From Oscillospiraceae bacterium (lineage in GTDB: Bacteria > Bacillota > Clostridia > Oscillospirales > Acutalibacteraceae): a stretch of 9,758 nucleotides of DNA. Shown here piece after piece: positions 1 through 6,601 of the stretch (position 1 is its first letter; each line of letters opens with the position of its first letter). A program made the position numbers and the translations under genes. The notes beneath the pieces were generated by a model. It saw nothing but the letters and a program-made list of their open reading frames with translations, was not told the origin of the DNA and did not search any database. The stretch is taken from contig JAIRZH010000065.1 in NCBI GenBank assembly GCA_031267335.1, positions 1 to 9,758 of the forward strand, given 5' to 3'.

Positions 1-19
1 TTATCCTTATTATATCAAA

Positions 20-226
20 GCGACACTTGTCTGCGGCGCCTTGGCGAAGTGCAACGAGCCACCGTAAGCCGCTGTTTCTTTGGGAGTACCCGTTTCTTTT
101 CTAAAGAAATGGGTACAAAAAGTAAGGCTTTGAAAAGAACTTAAGCTTACCTAAAAGTGGTGGACATAAAATATTCCAAAATATTAACGCGACACTTGTC
201 CGCGGCGCCTTGATGATGAAGTGCAA
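20..226. repeat. GC-rich direct repeat, two copies
   Basis: A motif beginning GCGACACTTGTC and containing GCGGCGCCTTG, closing with GAAGTGCAA, occurs at 20-54 and again at 189-226. Both copies have the same orientation. The first 24 bases differ at one position (T or C), and the second copy has a short insertion before GAAGTGCAA. CACTT near the start and AAGTG near the end of each copy can pair, and the GGCGCC core is self-complementary, so each copy could form an imperfect hairpin. The base composition stands out against the AT-rich surroundings. It is probably a genome-wide intergenic repeat, but only two copies are visible here. Confidence 0.7.
86..116. repeat. 14-bp hairpin with 3-base loop
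   Basis: Positions 86-99 (GTACCCGTTTCTTT) pair with 103-116 (AAAGAAATGGGTAC) around a three-base loop. The only imperfection is one G/T pair. No T-run follows on either strand, so it does not look like an ordinary intrinsic terminator. It lies between the two copies of the GC-rich repeat and is probably part of the same intergenic repeat element. Confidence 0.75.
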
Positions 227-377
227 AAATTGCTAAAATTTTTATTTCAGCTTGTTTAAGCCAGATTTTAATATTTATGGCAAGCTTTGAATTTATAATT
301 CTATTTATAAATTCATATTTATAGATTTAGCGATAAATTTGTTTAACTTAGAATTTATTCATCAAACCAAATATAAA

Positions 378-478
378 TTTTTAGGTAATTTTTGAACATT
401 TTTTGGTGTTTTAGATGCTGCTTTCGGCTGATGCCAACAAAAAAAGAAAATAAAATATGCTAAAAAATTACCAAAAAA
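378..478. repeat. Imperfect inverted repeat of about 100 bp
   Basis: Positions 378-393 (five T, A, then GGTAATTTTT) are the inverse of 463-478 (AAAAATTACC, A, five A) with a single mismatch, giving a potential 16-bp stem around 69 bases. The element ends about 65 bp before the start codon of the csp-like gene. It could be a small terminal-inverted-repeat element or a structured leader. It matches no riboswitch I recognise, and AT-rich pairing of this size can arise by chance. Confidence 0.4.
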
Positions 479-531
479 GTTATGTTTACAGGTTCGATTA
501 GAATAAATTCTTACTTACTGAATTGTTTTTT

Positions 532-535
532 GGAG
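532..535 (+). promoter_or_regulatory. Ribosome binding site fixing the csp start
   Basis: GGAG lies eight to nine bases before ATG at 544. The reading frame stays open upstream to a TTG at 523, but that codon has no such site in front of it, and the GGAG would then lie inside the coding sequence. I therefore place the start at 544. Confidence 0.8.
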
Positions 536-543
536 TTGGGTTA

Positions 544-3500
544 ATGGCCGAAATCGTTGAAATTATTGTTAAATATAATGGAGACATTAATGCGTTTGCA
601 AATCAAATTGGAGCAAAAGTTGAAATTTTAAGTTCGTCTTATGCAATTATGCAAATTGATATCGAAATGATTTCTATATTACGTTCTAATTTTCAAATTG
701 AATATTTTGAATATTCTTCGCGAATTTCACTTATCGATAGCCCAAATATGAATTCTTCATGCGTTACATCAACCATTTCAGATCCAGAATTAAATTTAAA
801 TGGCGAAGGCGTAATAGTTGCGATTTTAGATTCAGGGATTGATTTTAAACATCCAGATTTTATAGATGATGATGGCAAAACACGGATTTTGGCGATTTGG
901 GATCAAGATATAGAAGGCAATCCCCCAACGGGTTTTAATATCGGAACAGAATATACTCAAACTCAAATTAACCAAGCTTTAGAATCGCCTGAAGATACTA
1001 TTGTTCTTCATAATGATTTTAACGGCCATGGAACAGCCGTTGCTGGAATAACAGCTGGCAATGGAACAGCGTCTAATGGAAAATTCGCAGGTGCAGCGCC
1101 GAAAGCTAGTATTTTATGTGTAAAACTTGCTACAAACAAAACTTCATATTTTACCAGTACTTCGAGTTTAATGCGTGGAGTTAAATATGCTATTGATGTC
1201 GCAATTGCTCAAAATATGCCATTAGTTATTAATATTAGTTATGGAAATAATCAAGGCAGCCATGATGGATCGAGTTTATTTGAGCAATATCTTGATAGTA
1301 TGTCGTCTCTTTGGAAAACGGCGATTGTAGTTGCTACGGGCAACGAAGGTGTTGCAGGCCACCATTTCGCGGGAAAAATTTCAACAAATAAAACTGAAGA
1401 TATACAATTTGTAGTTAGACGCGGTTTAACTAGTTTAGTTGTAACTTTATGCAAGTCTTTTACTGATATTTTTGAATTTCAAATAAGCAATTCTGCCGGC
1501 GAGACTAGTTCCCAAATTGATTTAAATCAAACTTCGCAAGCTGTTTATTTGGGAGGAATCGAAGTTATTGTTAGCATTATACAACCAACACCATATTATG
1601 AAGAACAGCAAATTTTTTTCTTTTTTCATGGTTTGGGAAATTCTGCAATTACTGAAAATATATGGATGATTAAAATTACAGGTGTTAACGTAATTGAAGG
1701 ATATTTTAATGTTTGGCTACCAGTTACAGAAATCGTTGGGTTAGATACTAAATTTTTAAATCCAAGTACAGAAACAACTCTTACAATACCTTCTACAGCT
1801 GCGAAAGTAATAACTGTGGGTGGTTATGATTCTTTTACTGGCAATATTTCAGAATTTTCCGGCAGAGGATATGATAGAAAAGAAGGCAAAAAGCCTGATA
1901 TCGTAGCACCGGATTACGGAATAACAGCTCCAGCCCCAGGCGGACTTTATAATTCTGTAACAGGCACTAGTTTTGCCGCCCCACATGTTTCAGGTTCGTG
2001 TGCACTTGCGATGCAATGGGGAATAGTTAAAAAAAATAATTTGTTTCTTTACGGGCAAAGATTAAAAGCTTTTTTAAGGCTCGGGGCAAAGCGAAAATAT
2101 GGTATAGAATATCCCAATAATATGTGGGGCTATGGAACATTATGCATCAGAAACACAATTAAGCTTGCTAATGAATATACAATTATCGATAATAATTCTT
2201 TGCTTAATGCTTTATATTATGATTCTTTAATTTCATCAAACGTAGAAACTCAAATTAGCAATGAAGAAAATTCGTCTCAAATTAGCCAGTCTCAAGATTT
2301 ATCTAAAAATAATCAAAAAAATAATTCGGACGAAGATTTCCAAATTAAAATTTCACCGTTGCCAAACCCTATGCCATCTGGAAAAAATCCTATTACAAGC
2401 GAAAAATATTTAGATTATTTAATTAATTATGATCATCCAACGGAATTATTAATTAAAGATGCTTCTGATATTTTTGTTTCTTCGATTATTCAAGGAGATT
2501 ACGCTATTGCTCATGTACCGATTGATAAGCAAGAATATTATCATGAAATTTTAGGTACGCAAATTTTTAACGAAGAAGCCATTATTTGCGGATTAAATGA
2601 AGATTCAAATGCACTAGTAAGCGCCGGGATCAGTGCAGTTAAAACTCAACCATATTTAGATCTCAGAGGGGAAAGTGTAATAGTTGGCTTGGTAGATACC
2701 GGTATAGATTTTACAAATAAATGTTTTATATATGAAAACGATAAAAGTAAAATTTTATATTTGTGGGATCAAACTTTAGAAGATGGGCAAGCTCCGCTGG
2801 GTTTTGAATACGGTGTGGAATTCACAAAAGAACAAATTGACGAAGCAATCGCAGATCCTGAGGGGACTCATTCGAAAATTCCTTCTCAAGATGAAAATGG
2901 TCATGGAACATTTTTAGCTTCAATAATTGCGGGGCGAAGTTATGACGGTGGCCTGGAAGGTGCAGCACCAGATGCAAGTATTATTGCTGTTAAATTAAAA
3001 CCGGCTAAAAAAATCATGAGAAATCTAGAATCAATTTATAATTATGAAGTTCCAGCTTATGAATCGACTGATATTATTGCCGGAGTTGAATATATATATA
3101 GAAAAGCAATAAAACTCGGGAAGCCAGTTATTATTAATCTTGCACTTTCGAGTAATAATGGTGCCCATGATGGACTATCTTTTTTTGAGCGATATTTATC
3201 TGCTGTTTCATTAAAAAACGGTGTTGGAATTTTTGCCGGAGTCGGAAATGAAGGTAATGGTTCTAGGCATTTTGAAACACGAATAGAAAATTTAAATTCG
3301 GCACATCCGGTCGAATTTAATGTAGAATCTGGCGACCCGGGATTTATGATAAATATTTGGACGTCTGCACCAGATAGAATATCGATTTCACTTCAAACGC
3401 CTTCTGGGAATACAGTTGAAAGGCGTGCTTTTACCGTAAATGAAAACCAAAACTATAATTTCGTTCTTGAAGGCACAAAAGTTAATATAGAATATGTTTT

Positions 3501-4080
3501 TCCTGATATAAAAAATGGTAACCAAAATATAATTATTAGTTTAATTAACCCTACGCAAGGCCTTTGGATTTTAAATTTGTTCGGAGATTTAATTTTAGAT
3601 GGAAATATACATGGTTGGATGCCTGTTGCGAATTTTGTAAAAAGAGGTACAATTTTTTTGAGTTCTGATGTCGCGAATACCGTGACTATACCTTCTACTT
3701 CTTATAATTTAATAGGTGTCGGAGCATATAATTCAAATGATGGTGGTATTTATATATCAACAGGACGCGGCCCGGCGTTGCCAGAAAGAACCTGCCCTGA
3801 TTTTGTGGCCCCAGGCGTTAATGTAAATGGGATATTTCCATCTAATCGTGTCGGAACTATGACTGGTACCAGCGTTGCTTCCGCGGTGGCCGCAGGAGCC
3901 GCAGTTTTGGTAATGCAATGGGGGATAGTGCAAGGAAATGATAAAGCATTAAATACTTTGAAACTTAAATCTTATCTTTTATTGGGCAGCAGACAAAAAA
4001 ACGAAGGAATATCCTATCCTGACGGTTTATGGGGATATGGAGAATTAAATTTAATAAGAACTTTTCAGAGAATAAGATAA
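544..4080 (+). CDS. Double subtilisin-like (S8) germination protease, CspBA-like
   Basis: The protein has 1178 residues and is two subtilase units fused head to tail. Unit 1 (about 1-548) has a short N-terminal prodomain-like stretch (about 1-75), Asp96 in LDSGID, His162 in NGHGT, oxyanion Asn267 in TGNEG and Ser476 in GTSFAAPHVSG. A beta-rich insert (about 275-435) lies between Asn and Ser, as in Csp proteases. An Asn/Ser/Gln-rich linker (about 549-610) follows. Unit 2 repeats the plan: a prodomain-like segment, Asp718 in VDTGID, His787 in NGHGT, Asn902 in VGNEG and Ser1110 in GTSVASAVAAG. Both units end in a YP..(M/L)WGYG motif. There is no signal peptide. In clostridia, Csp proteases activate the cortex hydrolase SleC at germination. 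C. difficile CspBA has an active CspB unit and an inactive CspA unit, whereas here both look catalytically complete. No cspC or sleC lies beside it. The fold is certain; the germination role is inferred from family resemblance. Confidence 0.88.
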   Translation: MAEIVEIIVKYNGDINAFANQIGAKVEILSSSYAIMQIDIEMISILRSNFQIEYFEYSSRISLIDSPNMNSSCVTSTISDPELNLNGEGVIVAILDSGIDFKHPDFIDDDGKTRILAIWDQDIEGNPPTGFNIGTEYTQTQINQALESPEDTIVLHNDFNGHGTAVAGITAGNGTASNGKFAGAAPKASILCVKLATNKTSYFTSTSSLMRGVKYAIDVAIAQNMPLVINISYGNNQGSHDGSSLFEQYLDSMSSLWKTAIVVATGNEGVAGHHFAGKISTNKTEDIQFVVRRGLTSLVVTLCKSFTDIFEFQISNSAGETSSQIDLNQTSQAVYLGGIEVIVSIIQPTPYYEEQQIFFFFHGLGNSAITENIWMIKITGVNVIEGYFNVWLPVTEIVGLDTKFLNPSTETTLTIPSTAAKVITVGGYDSFTGNISEFSGRGYDRKEGKKPDIVAPDYGITAPAPGGLYNSVTGTSFAAPHVSGSCALAMQWGIVKKNNLFLYGQRLKAFLRLGAKRKYGIEYPNNMWGYGTLCIRNTIKLANEYTIIDNNSLLNALYYDSLISSNVETQISNEENSSQISQSQDLSKNNQKNNSDEDFQIKISPLPNPMPSGKNPITSEKYLDYLINYDHPTELLIKDASDIFVSSIIQGDYAIAHVPIDKQEYYHEILGTQIFNEEAIICGLNEDSNALVSAGISAVKTQPYLDLRGESVIVGLVDTGIDFTNKCFIYENDKSKILYLWDQTLEDGQAPLGFEYGVEFTKEQIDEAIADPEGTHSKIPSQDENGHGTFLASIIAGRSYDGGLEGAAPDASIIAVKLKPAKKIMRNLESIYNYEVPAYESTDIIAGVEYIYRKAIKLGKPVIINLALSSNNGAHDGLSFFERYLSAVSLKNGVGIFAGVGNEGNGSRHFETRIENLNSAHPVEFNVESGDPGFMINIWTSAPDRISISLQTPSGNTVERRAFTVNENQNYNFVLEGTKVNIEYVFPDIKNGNQNIIISLINPTQGLWILNLFGDLILDGNIHGWMPVANFVKRGTIFLSSDVANTVTIPSTSYNLIGVGAYNSNDGGIYISTGRGPALPERTCPDFVAPGVNVNGIFPSNRVGTMTGTSVASAVAAGAAVLVMQWGIVQGNDKALNTLKLKSYLLLGSRQKNEGISYPDGLWGYGELNLIRTFQRIR

Positions 4081-4102
4081 AAATAATACTTGTTTACTGT
4101 TA

Positions 4103-4116
4103 AAAGGTGTGCCTTT
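4103..4116 (+). terminator. Weak stem-loop after the csp-like gene
   Basis: AAAGG and CCTTT pair around a TGTG loop about 22 bp after the stop codon. The stem has only five pairs and no T-run follows, so it is at best a poor intrinsic terminator. I list it because no better candidate is visible before the repeat unit that begins at about 4152. Confidence 0.2.
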
Positions 4117-4151
4117 GATAAGTTTGAAACATAAGTTTTGACAATTTTTAG

Positions 4152-4378
4152 TATTTTTTACTTGTTAACGAGTCGACCACTGAAAAATATTTAAAAATTA
4201 TTAGAAGTTGGTATTTTATAGCCTGTCTAATATTTTTAAAGCAAGCGCATATTTAGCTAAAATTTTTAAAATTCTGTATTGCTCGTCAGTTAAATACGTT
4301 AGTATTTGATTTACTCACGCTTTAAATTTTAAAAATTTTGTCGTTAAATCTGTACTGCTTAAAAATATTAGACAGGCT
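4152..4378. repeat. Long direct repeat, copy 1 (contains MITE-like element)
   Basis: This 227-bp unit recurs in the same orientation at 6376-6601, with roughly ten differences including a one-base indel. The first 68 bases (to 4219) lie outside the palindromic element and are almost identical in both copies, so the duplicated unit is larger than the element itself. Similarity may extend slightly further upstream through an AT-rich stretch. The unit ends 40 bp beyond the stop codon of the 620-residue gene. Together the two copies bracket that gene, and recombination between them would remove it. Confidence 0.92.
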
Positions 4379-4379
4379 A
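4219..4379. mobile_element. MITE-like palindromic element with TA flanks, copy 1
   Basis: Inverted ends: GCCTGTCTAATATTTTTAA starts at 4221 and its complement ends with GACAGGC at 4377. The match is perfect over 20 bp (4220-4239 with 4359-4378) and continues two bases outward. TA lies directly outside both GCC/GGC ends (4219-4220 and 4378-4379), as expected for TA target duplication by Tc1/mariner or IS630-type transposases. Inside, a perfect 15-bp pair (4259-4273 with 4325-4339) and a central AAATAC-GTTA-GTATTT hairpin (4292-4307) are nested, so the whole element can fold into one long imperfect hairpin. No transposase is encoded; it would have to act in trans. The family assignment rests only on the ends and the TA. 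Confidence 0.7.
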
Positions 4380-4418
4380 TTAGATTTCAAAAGCAAACCC
4401 TAGCGGCATATTATAGTT

Positions 4419-6281
4419 TTACTTCTGAGCGTCCTGACCAATCGCAAAAGAATCTATTTTGGATTTAAGTTCAGTCATATCATCACAAACACTATCATCA
4501 AAAAAACAATTATCTTTATGCTTGAATATTCTGATTGATTCGATTCCAAGTTTGACACGCATTTCTTCTATTCGTTTTTTCGCCGATTTAACATTTTCCT
4601 TCATAACATAATATGAATTGTAATTTTTCCATCGTATCGAGCAAAAAAATGTATTAGGATTTGTTTGTTTAATAAAAGTTATTATGGCTTTGATATTTTG
4701 TGATTTACATGTTTTTAAAAAACGTAGCCATATAGAAATTTGTTCATAAATATGATTAATGTCATGAGTTGGATCGAAAATAATTAGTGCAATATCGAAA
4801 CTCTGAGCATTGTTAATATATTCCCATAAAAAAGGTAACAAATCCGTAATTATTATACTGTTCATGTTAAAAAATTCTATAGTTTTAACAACATATTCTG
4901 AGTTATTTATACATTCAATACTTTTCAAATAACATCTTTTATCTTCCAATATTTTGGTTTTATAATAAGAAAATCTTTCTTCAAACAATTTTTTAATCAA
5001 ATTACCTTTTTTATTTAAAAAAGACAAAATAATAATTCTTTTTTTGTTTGTTGGAAAAAACTTTCGTGTTTGATTTTTTTTAATCAATTCTGATAGTAAC
5101 GACGGGCCTAGTAAGGTTTTTTCATATGGTGGTCTATTAAAAAAATAAAGTCTTGGGAATTTTTCCTCTAAAGCTTTCTTTTTATCTTCCGGAAGATATT
5201 TAAACAATTTTTTTACTAGTTTTTCTGACAATTCTAAAGATAGATTCATTAGCGATTCTTCCAATGGATTTTGTTGGAAATTTATCGTAACTTTTACCTC
5301 TCCGTATCTAAAAAAATTATTTAATTCATCTATCGAAAAATTTATAAGTAAACTCACTAGCTCACTTGACGACATATTTTCAAATAAATTTGTTAATAAA
5401 TCTTCTAACGGATGGTATAATGCTTTTATCAACATCGAAATCTCGTCTTCCATATTTTTCAATAATAAAATTATAGACGGATCTTTCAATAAATTTAGAT
5501 TTGCTAGATCTATAAATTGTTTTGTAAGTTGACCTTCAAACGAATTTGTCGAAAGATAAGCTTGCAACTGTGTTAGATCCATAATAAGTCCTCCTTCATC
5601 AGACGAAAGATGTGTAAAAAAACTTGTTATTGATGGATTTTTCTCAATTTGCTCCAGATTCAGTGGAATTTCTATCTCTGTTTTCGGAAATGTCGATGGA
5701 TTCGTTGGAACACCCGATGGATTCGGTGGTGTTACTTTTTCTGATTTCAGTGGAATTTCTATCTCTGTTTTCGGAAATGTCGATGGATTCGTTGGATCAT
5801 CTAGTGGATTCGTCGGAGCATCTAGTGGATTCGTTGGATCATCCAACGGAAATTCTGTTTCCGATCCGGCTGATTTAAGTTTTAATTTTAAAAATAATGA
5901 TACAATTGGTACAATTAGTGCAATAAGTCTAAAAAAACACTTAATTTGATTTTTTGGAATTTTTTTCTTTGAATTGTGCTTACTTTTAGAATAAATTTGT
6001 TTTACTTTTGTAGCTTCAACGTTTATAAAATTTTGCATTATGTGAGTTAAAGATAAAATAGCCAAACTCACAGCAAAAGTTTTTGAAAGAAATTTTTTAT
6101 TTTTTTTAAATAAATCCTGAATCTCTAAAAATACTTTCTGTTTTAAGTTTATATTTGACAAATTGGAAAGCATTTCTTTAATGATTTTTTTAATATTTTC
6201 TGTTAGCATAATTTTACATTGACCTTTAATAATTTTTTTGAAACTTATTACAAAATTATACTCGAGTTTATTTAATTTCAT
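4419..6281 (-). CDS. Unknown membrane-linked protein with Pro/Thr/Asn repeats and possible degenerate Ras-like domain
   Basis: I do not recognise this 620-residue protein. The N-terminus is Lys-rich. Hydrophobic segments lie at about 64-81 and 115-134, separated by a strongly basic loop (91-114). VEA at 88-90 could also be a signal-peptidase site. A low-complexity stretch (about 141-207) follows, with three LDDPTNP-type heptads (146-166) and a 29-residue-spaced repeat (PTNPSTFPKTEIEIPL twice). Residues about 217-375 are Leu-rich and probably helical. Residues about 413-610 read like a small-GTPase fold: RIIILS strand, helix KKLFEERFS, DIALIIFDPT strand, IWLRFLK helix, AIITFIKQ strand and late KLGIESIRIF. 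The P-loop, DxxG and NKxD motifs are all missing, so GTP binding is unlikely. This is inference from pattern only. The first ATG has no good ribosome site; Met25 (6209) is an alternative start. The gene is visibly more AT-rich than glmS and lies between two direct repeats, which suggests acquisition. Confidence 0.75.
   Translation of the reverse strand: MKLNKLEYNFVISFKKIIKGQCKIMLTENIKKIIKEMLSNLSNINLKQKVFLEIQDLFKKNKKFLSKTFAVSLAILSLTHIMQNFINVEATKVKQIYSKSKHNSKKKIPKNQIKCFFRLIALIVPIVSLFLKLKLKSAGSETEFPLDDPTNPLDAPTNPLDDPTNPSTFPKTEIEIPLKSEKVTPPNPSGVPTNPSTFPKTEIEIPLNLEQIEKNPSITSFFTHLSSDEGGLIMDLTQLQAYLSTNSFEGQLTKQFIDLANLNLLKDPSIILLLKNMEDEISMLIKALYHPLEDLLTNLFENMSSSELVSLLINFSIDELNNFFRYGEVKVTINFQQNPLEESLMNLSLELSEKLVKKLFKYLPEDKKKALEEKFPRLYFFNRPPYEKTLLGPSLLSELIKKNQTRKFFPTNKKRIIILSFLNKKGNLIKKLFEERFSYYKTKILEDKRCYLKSIECINNSEYVVKTIEFFNMNSIIITDLLPFLWEYINNAQSFDIALIIFDPTHDINHIYEQISIWLRFLKTCKSQNIKAIITFIKQTNPNTFFCSIRWKNYNSYYVMKENVKSAKKRIEEMRVKLGIESIRIFKHKDNCFFDDSVCDDMTELKSKIDSFAIGQDAQK
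5661..5796 (-). repeat. In-frame 49-bp identical repeat, 87-bp spacing
   Basis: The 49 bases at 5661-5709 recur without a difference at 5748-5796. The spacing of 87 bp keeps frame and adds 29 residues to the encoded protein (PTNPSTFPKTEIEIPL occurs twice). Nucleotide identity, not just protein identity, points to recent duplication or ongoing slippage or conversion. Confidence 0.95.
5784..5846 (-). repeat. Three 21-bp tandem repeats encoding LD(D/A)PTNP
   Basis: Three consecutive 21-base units (5784-5804, 5805-5825, 5826-5846) each begin TGGATTCGT on the plus strand and encode a seven-residue LDDPTNP or LDAPTNP unit on the minus strand. They adjoin the 49-bp repeat, so the low-complexity stalk of the unknown protein is built from nested tandem repeats. 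Copy number could vary between strains. Confidence 0.92.
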
Positions 6282-6301
6282 AGAAAAACAGCTTAATTTG
6301 A

Positions 6302-6331
6302 GTTCTATTACTTTTTAATGAAAATTGTCAA
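6302..6331 (-). promoter_or_regulatory. Candidate sigma-A promoter for the unknown gene
   Basis: On the minus strand TTGACA (6331-6326) is followed after 18 bases by TAGAAC (6307-6302), a four-of-six match to the -10 consensus. Transcription would begin only about 15 bases before the ATG at 6281, which fits poorly with a normal leader and would favour the internal start at 6209. It lies between the right-hand repeat and the gene, so it would travel with the gene. The perfect -35 is suggestive, but in AT-rich DNA such matches are common. Confidence 0.35.
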
Positions 6332-6375
6332 TAAAATTAATATTATTAATTTTTTACATATTGATATTTTTTTGA

Positions 6376-6601
6376 TATTTTTTACTTGTTAATGAGTCGA
6401 CCACTGAAAAATATTTAAAAATTATTAGAAGTTGGTATTTTATAGCCTGTCTAATATTTTTAAAGCAGCATATATTTAACTAAAATTTTTAAAATTCTGT
6501 ATTGCTCGTCAGTTAAATACGTCAGTATTTGTTTTCCTCACGCTTTGAATTTTAAAAATTTTGTCGTTAAATCTGTACTGCTTAAAAATATTAGACAGGC
6601 T
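6376..6601. repeat. Long direct repeat, copy 2
   Basis: Same orientation as 4152-4378 and about 95% identical. Differences include an A-to-T-rich change near 6466-6478, GTCA instead of GTTA in the central hairpin loop, and a few substitutions near 6531-6547. It begins 94 bp upstream of the 620-residue gene's first ATG and ends exactly at the stop codon of spmA. Confidence 0.92.
6444..6601. mobile_element. MITE-like palindromic element, copy 2
   Basis: The 20-bp inverted ends are at 6444-6463 and 6582-6601, with the 15-bp inner pair at 6482-6496 and 6548-6562 and the central hairpin at 6515-6530. TA precedes the left GCCTGTC, but the right GACAGGC is followed by TC, so the target duplication is not intact. 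A partial extra end follows directly at 6603-6622 (18 of 20 bases match), as if a second copy had inserted at or recombined with the end of an earlier one. Confidence 0.7.

Larger units (their letters stand above)
1..543. other. Gene-free region upstream of the csp-like gene
   Basis: I find no credible coding sequence, tRNA or other known RNA here. The first 230 bases are noticeably richer in GC than the rest and carry a duplicated motif and a strong hairpin (listed separately), which suggests dispersed intergenic repeats. From about 230 onward the DNA is AT-rich, with a 10-bp perfect hairpin (289-298 with 305-314, loop of six) and a longer inverted repeat (378-393 with 463-478). I looked for a sporulation or housekeeping promoter for the downstream protease gene and could not pick one convincingly. 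Confidence 0.6.

Noticed and set aside
86..130. Hairpin at 86-116 as an intrinsic terminator
   Set aside because: The stem is followed by A-rich, not T-rich, sequence on the plus strand and by CCCAAAG on the minus strand.
1..130. Minus-strand reading through the GC-rich repeat as a coding fragment rich in Arg and Gln
   Set aside because: It is short, has no start or ribosome site, overlaps the hairpin repeat exactly, and looks like translation of a structured intergenic repeat.
523..543. TTG at 523 as start of the csp-like gene
   Set aside because: It has no Shine-Dalgarno site, and GGAG at 532-535 is well placed for the ATG at 544.
693..1454. Two short minus-strand open frames inside the csp-like gene
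   Set aside because: They are shadows of the protease reading frame, with no ribosome sites and no recognisable protein features.
4220..4378. Palindromic element as part of a CRISPR array
   Set aside because: Only two widely spaced copies exist, they have no unique spacers of regular length, and the structure is an inverted-end element.
5624..5878. Open frame of 84 codons on the plus strand with repeats
   Set aside because: It lies fully inside the 620-residue gene on the other strand and its repeats are just the antisense of that gene's in-frame repeats; there is no ribosome site.
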